Part shown: positions 55,495-64,000 of the stretch, one piece after another
Layout: each line of letters opens with the position of its first letter
How positions within the stretch are numbered: the first letter of the stretch is position 1
NCBI GenBank assembly: GCA_037783415.1
Contig: JAZGTN010000059.1
Location: 4,836,001 to 4,900,000, forward strand
DNA length: 64,000 nucleotides
Source: Leptasterias polaris
Taxonomy: Eukaryota > Echinodermata > Asteroidea > Forcipulatida > Asteriidae
Reading direction: 5' to 3'
Translations under genes and position numbers: made by a program
Notes under the pieces: model-generated
The model's database searches: none
Seen by the model: the letters and a program-made list of their open reading frames with translations, nothing else
What the model was told of the DNA's origin: nothing

Positions 55495-58400
55495 TCACTT
55501 CCGTTTACATTTCCACAGTGCGTTCTGGTTGGTCTGGAGATTTGACCAGCAGAAGGCAGAGCACAGGATGCCTTCTACCGGCACCGTCTTGGGCCCAACC
55601 AGGGTGTGAGCAACGCGATGGAGGTTGAAAGGGATCCGATGCTTGGCGTAGGGCTGGAAGCAGGGATTGCTGCAGATGCACCACTTGACTTGGGATAGAT
55701 GGTGGTGCAGATGGCGGGGAAGGTCTTCCTCAGTGTAGGGTACCCTAAAAATAAGATCCAATAAATGCAGGTTAACCCTTACATGTAAGTCTGCAAATCG
55801 TCCCAAACCGCAGGCCTGAAACTGAACAGAGGCCACGGAGGCCATGGCCTCTGTTGCCCCTGGTCTTGGTTCCCCCTCCAAGCGTTTCGATTTTCCAATG
55901 AAAGTGCCCTTGCCTTCTCAAAGTTGAAAATCTTGGCTTGTTACTCCTCAAACGCGATTGAAATGCATCGAACAGCTGTAGATAGAGCGTAATCTCAATA
56001 TTGCGATGGTCTAAAAATAACCCATGGTCTCCAAAAGGTCCCAAGTCCCATCCCCAACAACCCATGTATTTCCTAATTTTAGTTGATCTGTTATTATGTG
56101 TTAAACCTCAAAGCTTCATTATGGCAAAGGAAACAAAACATTTTTTACAAATCATTTGAAAGGTAAATTCAGCCTCTACAAAATAATTCATAAAAATAAT
56201 CACGGCGAAAATTATCTAAAAATTTCCAGGTACAGTAGAAAATCTTGTCACTTTCCGAGCCACATTCAATGAGTACATGACTTGATGTTTTCTTGTACCT
56301 GCGAGCTAAAGGGTTTGCACTTTCTGTTTCTATGGCATTTTGTTTCTAATATTATAAAAAAGTTGATAAGCAATGTTTGAAGAAAAAGACAGTTTGATAG
56401 TCATATTGAGTACATACTGCAAGTCTATCTCTGTAAACAACAATTTATTTTAAAGAAATAAAAAGGGCGGTATACCTCTGCTTCTTTATGGCTCTTGCAG
56501 TGACTTCCAACAGCGTTGGGAACTCTTCTGAGGTTCTCTGCATGTGACTGGCACTGGCTTCTTGTTCCGCCAGCTGGAAGCAGTTTCCTGAAAGGTCTAC
56601 TTCATCCATCGTCAGGTCCATGAACGAGAATGGCAGCACCACCATCTGGTTCTCTTCGGCGCTGAAGAATCTCAGCTTCTCCAGACGTCCAAAGTTTTCG
56701 GGTAGAGTTTTCAGTTGGTTGTTTGCGACCCGCAGTCGCAGCAGGGAGGTCATCTCACATATTTGAGGAGGGAGGAATTTTAGATTGTTGCTGGCGAGGT
56801 CCAGGAACTGCAAGGTGCTCTTGAGACTGCTCAGGCAAAGGGCTGGGGGAAGTCTCTCCAGGAGGTTCTCTGCTACCTTCAACTCAACGAGAGCTGTCGA
56901 TTTTCCTGGATTATCTGGCAAGGTCCGGATGCGGTTCTTGCTCAGATCCAGAGCACGTAGATGTTTGAGTTCAAGAATGCGAGAATCAATGCGGGACAGA
57001 CTGCATCCATTCACTCTCAGGGATTCCAAGCCTTTGGGGAACCGTTCCCGTATTGGATAGTCTGATCTCTGTAGTATCACCATCTTTGTCTTAGGTCTTT
57101 CTACCTGGGCGGAGGTTGCTGGGGTCAGGGTTGAAAGGTGAACCTTCTCTAGCTTGTTGCCCTGGCAGCCGAGCTTTAATACTGAGAGGAAATTCTTCAA
57201 CTGCAAGGGGTCAGCCTGAACAAATTCAGACAAACATTTTGAATCAATCTTTGATGAAATCAAAGTTGTGAATACATACACGTTAAATACATTTGTAAAA
57301 ATCATTAAAATATGCCTGAACTCCATGTATATTCACTTATTAACTTCACAGGTAAGGATATAAAAGTACAAAGATAAAAACAATAAACAATAAAGAAAAC
57401 AGATACAGACTAACAAACAAACAAACAAACATTAAATAACAATAATAATAAAAATAATAATAAATGCACAGTTGTTATAGCGCTTTATCACACCCGAAGG
57501 CGTCTCAAAGCGCTCATTATTTTGTCTACAAGGTATGTAGAGCTATGTTCAAAATGTAAGACCCATTAATTTATTATAAAAATAATAATATATTAGTCTT
57601 ATACAGTGCACATATCTACCGATTAAGTACTCAAGGCGCTTGAACAGACAGAAACATTCTAAGACAGGATTATGAGGCAAGATTTATGTAGCACCTTATA
57701 AGGGTTTACAAGGTGCTGCGGTGCATTCAGCAGCCACTGCCAGAACGAAGGGGCAAACCCCTTCTCTTAGCAATAAGTTTACTGGGTTCTTTTACGTGCA
57801 TTAACACAACACACGGGACCTACGGCTTTACGTCCCATCCGAAGGACGAAGCAATAATGGTTAAGTGTCTTGCATAAGGACACAAGTGTCACGACCGGGA
57901 CTCGAACCCAGACTCTGCTGGTCAGAAACACTAGAGCTTGAGTCCAGTGCACTTGACCACTCAGCCAGGGCGTAATACAGAACATGGCTCTGCGAAAACT
58001 TGTATGATTATAATAATAAAAAGCACAAAATTCCCATTAATGTAATTGCTATTACTAAAATAAATACTAAAAGCAAGGTGCATTATTAAGAATAACAAAA
58101 GCAAGGTATTTGCAGGACATGAACAAGGAAATAGTCACAGGGCAAGGAAAGTATGGCCATGAAACAATCCCAGAAGCAAACATCAAAATAACAAACACAG
58201 TGGTTTCAAGATATTATTTGACCTATTAACAATTCATGTAAAAACAAACAAACAATTCACATCCAATATTGCTTTGAGAAAATAGAATTGGCCAAACTTG
58301 CACACTGCAACCAAAATTACCTATGGTATAAATGATATTTTTGGGGGGGAAAGACCCAACGTTTCAACCCCAGCAGAGTCTTCTCATAGGCTAAGTACAC

Positions 58401-59782
58401 TACCAATATTGGCTGAATAGATTTGCTTGCTCCAAGACTATTTCTGCAAATGTTAGATCGGGGTGTATTCTAATGTACCTTACTGATGCAGATATCTTGT
58501 TCTGGCTCCTTGAGACGAAGCGTTGCTTTACCTTCTTGGACAAACCTGGTGAATACTTGCTCCATATTACCCTTCAACTGAAATCCAAGACGGAATGATT
58601 ACTTAGCTTATAGGTATTAAAACTCCAATAGTCTTGTAATCGAGTCCTCAGTGTCAAGTCATTTGGGTCGAGTCAGAGTCCATACCGTGAGTAAGATTTT
58701 AAATTGAGAAATATTTTGAAAAAACAAATAACCAACACTTGACAGATATATCCAGATTAAAAATTGAACGGAGAAAAAGCTGGGGCTTTATTTCCCATCA
58801 GATTTTACTAAATTAAAACCCTGTTCAGACAAAAACACAGAATTAATTAAAACAGCAATTTGTTCATACAATAATTTTAAAGTCGATAAATGAAAAATAG
58901 GAGGCTGGTTAATCAACTAATCAATAAATCAATCAATCAATCAATCAATATATCAATCAATATATCAATCAATCAATCAATCAAATAATCAATCAATCAA
59001 TCAAACAATAGTACTGGTCAGACGATGTGAATTATTTAATGCCTGTGTGGCAGGAGGTTCTGTCCCCCACACAACAAATTGTGTACAAATTTTGTCTGTT
59101 AGCGTCCTCTTTTGACTGAACTTCCTTCAGCCTATGTTAATTTACCGTACGGGGGACACACACACCGGGGGAAGAAACTCCACTTTATATATGATGACAT
59201 TGGTATTAATATGTGTAGATTAGAAGCAAATGAGAAAAAAGTAGCAGAATAAATCACAAGGTCAAATCTGGCTACCCAAGGAGCTGAAACAGATATCCCT
59301 GTCCTGGCCCAGCCAGTTATGCAAAATTATAAATCCATTTAAATGTTACCTTATTTTTTGTCTTTGAGGAGTTAGTTTTAGGCCCACATCTCTGTGAGAG
59401 GGGAAGGCCTTTTTCCTTTTGCAAAGGAGCACTTCTCTTAAAGTCTAGATGGGAAACTTTTGAAAGGGGCACCAAGGCCAATATTGGGGCAACAGAAGCC
59501 ATGGCATACGTGTGACTCCAGGCCTGAGAAATGTTCTTGCCCTATCAAACCGTTTAATGCCAAGGCCTATGTTTACCGAGTGAGCTTACACACCTTGTAT
59601 TTAGTGCCAGTTTTATCTTTTGCTGAGCACACCATGAGGAAAACAGCGCCCTCTTGCCCATTACTGCTGTTCCCGCCACGCCGACCAATCGCCAAGGAGC
59701 ATCTTAGGGGTCGGCCTTTCCCTTTCATACCATGTGAGGGCAGCAGACGGTTCCTGAGCTCAACATCACATGACAGACGCAT
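55495..59782 (-). CDS. LRR1: LRR1, leucine-rich repeat protein 1 (CUL2 ligase substrate receptor), 4 exons
   Basis: In vertebrates and worms LRR1 is the receptor of a CUL2 ubiquitin ligase that promotes removal of the CMG helicase at replication termination. Coding exons: 59594-59782, 58479-58577, 56476-57215, 55495-55744; phases are continuous and give 425 residues (human 414). The start MRLSCDVELRNRLLP matches the family. Exon 2 (FTRFVQEGKATLRLKEPEQD) is highly conserved. Residues about 150-300 are leucine-rich repeats (LRALDLSKNRIRTLP, LQFLDLASNNLKFLP, LLRLRVANNQLKTLP, LRFFSAEENQMVVLP). The last exon carries a cysteine/histidine module: CICSNPCF, then NLHRVAHTLVG and LCSAFCW, as in human LRR1. 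The gene is convergent with RTF1. Upstream of the start codon about 40 bp is free before an interspersed repeat. Confidence 0.97.
57583..57970 (-). mobile_element. tRNA-derived SINE, near full length, reverse
   Basis: Minus-strand head GCCCTGGCTGAGTGGTCAAG, B box GGTTCGAGTCCCGGTC, then ACACTTGTGTCCTTATGC and GGATGGGACGTAAAGCCG, running to the tail near 57590 with an ATT-like end. In LRR1 intron 2. Confidence 0.83.
58911..59010. repeat. (TCAA)n microsatellite
   Basis: About 20 TCAA units with a few TATC interruptions, in LRR1 intron 1. Confidence 0.92.
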
Positions 59783-59822
59783 CTTGATTGGTGATGACAG
59801 TCCTTGCTCTGTTGTGAATTAG

Positions 59823-59950
59823 AGAAAATAGAATTAGCTGATTGCAAACTGCTTACCAACCACACAAAAGGACCTGTGGTATAAATGCAAAAATTTGTTA
59901 ATGGCCTGACATTTCGACCCTAGCAGAGTCTTTATCGAAGGCTAAATTTT
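59823..59950. repeat. Interspersed repeat immediately upstream of LRR1
   Basis: It contains TTGCAAACTGCTTACCAACC, AAGGACCTGTGGTATAAATG and TTTCGACCCTAGCAGAGTCT, shared with 19745-19805, 24650-24670 plus 24845-24900, 26822-26935 and 58270-58410. It begins 40 bp upstream of the LRR1 start codon, so it lies in the promoter or 5' UTR. Confidence 0.8.
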
Positions 59951-62900
59951 TTGTCAATAAAAATAATTAGAAGTTCATCCAATGCTTCTAGTCTTGGAAC
60001 TTTCACCTTTTCCCTGTTTTTATTAAAGTGTCATCTTTCAACTTTGAAACGACTGACACTTTCTAAGGAGATTTTTTTTAGATTCTTTAAATGAAAAAGC
60101 AGACGTCACAAGGCAAACGTTTGATTAAAATTGTCATTTACAAAATCTGACAAAAAACAAAGAATCCCCCCCCCCCTTGCATTGTGCACAACCCTTTAAT
60201 GTCAGCTACTGGTGTAGTTAGTTAAGTATCAAAGAGGGCACTATATCATACATGATTTCCTGGCTTTTATTGTTTGCTAAAATAAAAAGAAAGCTGGTAG
60301 CCTACCGTCAAGATGTACATTAACTAATGATTTACTATACTTAGTCAGAGTTACTGCTACTTACTGGACCCAACATTAACGACACTTTTTTTACATTTTG
60401 ATATTCTGGCGTATGACTACGACCAGATGACTGACGTGACAGTACTCAGTGAACAATTTCCCTTGAATAGCAGAGCAAATTGCTACACAAAATGTATCAG
60501 TTGCTACTCAAAAATCATCATTCTTCTCAATATTATTAGCATTCATTCAGTGTACACCATGATGCCATGATATGATGTACACAAAACAAGTTCAGTCTAA
60601 ATATTTTGCTATGCAAAATTGCTGGACAAAATAGTTCCCTTGTATGTGGTACTGGGTGGTAGTGGTATCCTCCCCTGTCCGGTTTTCGATGTATTATGCC
60701 TTTTTCTTTGAATTGAAAAAAAATAAAAATATTCCATAATCAACTGATGCCCTAATTACCTTCCTTTGTTTATAAGAAATATGCAAACATATATTAAAAC
60801 GTGATGGACATTGAAACTTTCACACCACGCACCGATCTTCGATGACTTCAATAGCGTCCCATTTGTTTTGAGTTTGACCTGTTTTCGATGCAAACAAGAA
60901 AGTATGGTGTCCGGGTGAAGCCATACGTGGAAGAAACATCTGCAGTGACTACAAGTGTTCTGTGAGACTTAGTGTATGACTCTATAGCCAGCAGTTTTCT
61001 TCATTTTATTCAACATATTTTTTATTTAGTTTTAAAAATAACCATGGTATTTTTCAAAAACTTAAAAAATAAAAAAATAAAATAAAAATGTAAATAATTT
61101 TTGGCTTTGAAATCTTATTTTTATTTAGTTTGTGTCTTTTTATGTTTCTTAACATTTAAAATAAAGCATATAAATAAACAGTGATAATCGAATCACAAAG
61201 CTGATGTTTAAATTTTAATATTAATAACAAAAATGACAGAGTGTTACAAAAAAAAAAATTTCCAGACTATTAGAAAATGATATAAGGCACGTGGCTTCTT
61301 TAAGCCTCTGTATTTTTTTTCCCAGAATGCTCAGCAGAATGTTCAGTCACATGATTTGATCATCGTGAATTGTGAATTGAAAAAGTGTTTGATGAAACTT
61401 TTTCGGTGGGGAATTTTTTTGTTATGGCCCCGACAGTATGACATATTTTTGTACCTTGCAGAAATGCCTAAATACCACAACTTTTTGCATTTACAAGTGC
61501 AACTAACCAGTGGAGCCTTACATGTTTCTAAGTTTTGGTCAAATGAGAGGAGACTCTTTGCTTGGCAAGTCAAACCACAAAAATTGTATCTAGGGACTGT
61601 TTACATCGCGCACAGAGAGGTAAAAGATTTGCCTCGATTTCAGGGACGCCCTGAATACAGGGCGTCCTACGATACTCATTTTACGTATTCGTAGACTAGG
61701 TCAAAATGTTAAAAAGCTTGTTGGGTCAACCCAAAACTCGGCTCGGACTACTGAAGTGAAGGTCAAGGTTCAGTCCTGACATTCAATGACACTGTAGTTA
61801 ACACTGACACTGACCAGCTGACACCGACACTAGTGACACTGACCATGGAGGTAGAAATGGCTCTATTTCTACCTCCATGCACTGACAGTGACATTCTATG
61901 CAGTGCATTCTGCATGTGCAGTGCATTTGGCATTTGCACCGGCCTCTGCCGTCTGCGCTGCTGATGATGTGCAGAATGAAGTTCAACTTTTTGTTTTAAC
62001 TCGTCGTACCCCCGTGGCCTTCCTTCAAATTTTATCCGTACAATTTGTTCGAAATGTTACAGTACCTTGAATTTTACCTCTAGACTTGACTATGGTTGAC
62101 CCATCAATTAGAAAAACTCCTTTCCACACAGAGTGAGCGGCTACCGTTTTTAACCAGCAAAACACTTGTTAAACAAGTTGTTTAGCGAGGTTGAAATTCC
62201 CCGCAACTTTTCAGAGAAAAACAACTATCGGCTCTAGACTGTTAACCTGTCAACAGTTACCTGTAATAAACACACGTAGACGCATAGGAGCTAGGCCGGC
62301 ATTCAAGTTCTGTTCAACCTCGTTTTCAAGTATAGAATTCCCCGCCTGTTCACAGGGGTATGCATTTTTTTTATCAGAGCCGTAACTAGGGTAAAATGTT
62401 TTTTGTTTTTTTTTGTTTTTTTTTTGGGGGGGGAACAAAGTAGCACAAAGGGGTGCACCAATTTTTTTCGAGGGGGGGGGGGGGAGGGGGAGGCATTTCT
62501 GGCCAAGTTTCCGTTTGCCTTTTTCTTAAACAGGCCCCTTTTCAGCGTTTTTACAATTTATTGTAAGATAGCCTGGTGTAAGTGTAAAAACAAATGATCT
62601 GCATGTAAATGGAAAAATAGTTTTTAAAATATCGAAATTAGCATATAAAATGGGGTGGGGTCGGGCACGGACATCAATTGAGGGCGGGGGCATGTGTTGC
62701 ACCACTGTTATTCATCTTTTGTTACAAAAACAGTTTGGCTGGAAGGGGGGTCGCACCAAGCACTGGTGAACACCACTTGTGTGCTGACTTTTCATGCACC
62801 ATGTACCCCAAAGCTGGAGGTAATAATACATTTTAAAGTGGACTTTATTATTCACAAAAATTTGAAAAAACCACGATTATAGCGCCCCCAACTGTAAAAT

Positions 62901-64000
62901 ATGTAAAAACCCAACCCCAATTCCCGTAAGTCAAAAATGAAAAAAAATAAATAAATACAACTAAAAAGAAAAACAACAATTTACAATTTCATTTGTACAA
63001 TGTTTTATTTTATTTTTTTCTGTAACAAAAGCACATTTAAGACTCCTGTTTACACTTTACAGATTTTTAGATTGATAACACTGTATACATGAACTTCAGC
63101 ACAATAGTAATTGTTACACTAACTTTTTTTTTTATAAGTTAGAATTTTAAAGCAACTGAACTGAAATATCTCAAATGATACTTAAGACCAAAAAAATGGC
63201 ATAAAATTTAACTAAGTGTTAAAAAAAAGGAAAGTTACAGTTAATAGCGAAACAGTTTTTCACATTGAAGTTAGAAAATGTACCATATGCCATCAAACAA
63301 GTAAACACTGAGTTGAAAAATACTACTGATTCATTTGGATTTGCAAACCCTTTATATTTTCGCGCAATTTCTATATATCCTAATTTGTCGCCACTACTTT
63401 CCAACACAAGGCCCTATTATACACAAATGGAAAAAACAAAACAACATAAAAATTATCTGATTATCATGTCCAGCTTGGGTTATTCTGCTGATGAAAGAAT
63501 TATATTTGTTTTACTGTACATCACATATTGCTCAAATATTAAAATAAACTTCCATTTAGTACTAAATCTAATCCCCCGAAAGTTTTGAATAACCGATCCA
63601 TACACTTTCCAATCACCATTAAATGCACATTAAGTTTTTTAAAGTATATTTTACATATATAAGATTTACACTAATCCATTTTATTTAATAATATCAAGTG
63701 CTCAACTGGTTTTGTTTTCCCATCATTCACACAACAAAGTTAAATTTGACGTCACACTGTTTCTATAACATCTAAGATGGTTTTAAATCAAGGAATAGTA
63801 ACTACCAATAGAGGACTAAAGATTAAGAATGCTACATCTGGACTGCATATATATGTGACACTCATTGTCAAAACCAGACACTTCTGCCAAACCTCAATAC
63901 TGGGTTTATGTAAATAGATGAGAATCATAGAAATAGAACCCGGAGAACGCTGAGTGCGTCATTGTGCGTGCGATTTCGTTGTGAGACCATTTTTATGGAC
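59951..64000. other. Intergenic, no supported gene
   Basis: It holds a C run (about 60167), AT-rich stretches (61030-61260), a GACACTGACC-type simple region with a 15-bp inverted repeat (61844-61879) and a T/G-rich tract (62397-62490). From about 63000 the minus strand has an AATAAA-like signal (TTTATT on plus at about 63004) and moderately complex sequence beyond, which could be the 3' UTR of a minus-strand gene outside the window. No coding exon was recognised. Confidence 0.5.

Noticed and set aside
60890..60985. Short frame with VWCPGEAIRGRN, faintly like an arrestin-fold strand
   Set aside because: Stops close on both sides, no splice-site pair, and no neighbouring exon to support it.

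Overview
The window is animal genomic DNA: AT-rich, intron-rich and dense in short transposons. Its three protein-coding genes have clear vertebrate orthologues, but the repeat families (TA-flanked GACC…GGTC MITEs, 'GGGCCAATTTCATAGAG' palindromes, tRNA-derived SINEs ending in ATT repeats, hAT elements starting CAGAGATGCC or CAGGGGTCG) are the kind I associate with echinoderms. I read it as an echinoderm, possibly a sea star. The phylum is an inference; the genes are not in doubt.

Layout. 1-5025 is intergenic and holds a 50-bp BamHI-type minisatellite interrupted by a tRNA-Leu-derived SINE. 5026-31204 (minus) is a 17-exon SCYL1 gene (pseudokinase of Golgi/COPI traffic, predicted 1000 aa). 32728-51658 (plus) is a 17-exon RTF1 gene (Paf1-complex-associated transcription elongation factor, predicted 683 aa). 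SCYL1 and RTF1 are head to head, about 1.5 kb apart. 55495-59782 (minus) is a 4-exon LRR1 gene (substrate receptor of a CUL2 ubiquitin ligase, predicted 425 aa), convergent with RTF1. 59783-64000 holds no gene I can support. All exon junctions were worked out by eye; reading phase is continuous through all 38 coding exons.

The most interesting content is inside SCYL1 intron 14. On the opposite strand lie two nearly identical copies of the RNase MRP RNA gene (RMRP; 8526-8788 and 12381-12643), each with its own PSE-like and TATA elements and a T5 terminator. They sit in two 1.8-kb direct repeats that flank a 5'-containing, 3'-truncated LINE fragment. The RNA bodies differ at one base while the flanks differ more. 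No protein reading frame would reveal these genes.

Other notable structure: a near-perfect 100-nt palindrome in the SCYL1/RTF1 divergent promoter interval; a 28-bp hairpin in RTF1 intron 1; a SINE flanked by a 42-bp duplication; three exactly 169-bp MITE copies, one nested in a SINE; several hAT-type insertions inside tandem-repeat arrays; a GC-AG intron in SCYL1; an internal echo of the SCYL1 COPI-binding tail; and a 21-nt piece of RTF1 exon 4 copied into the next intron.
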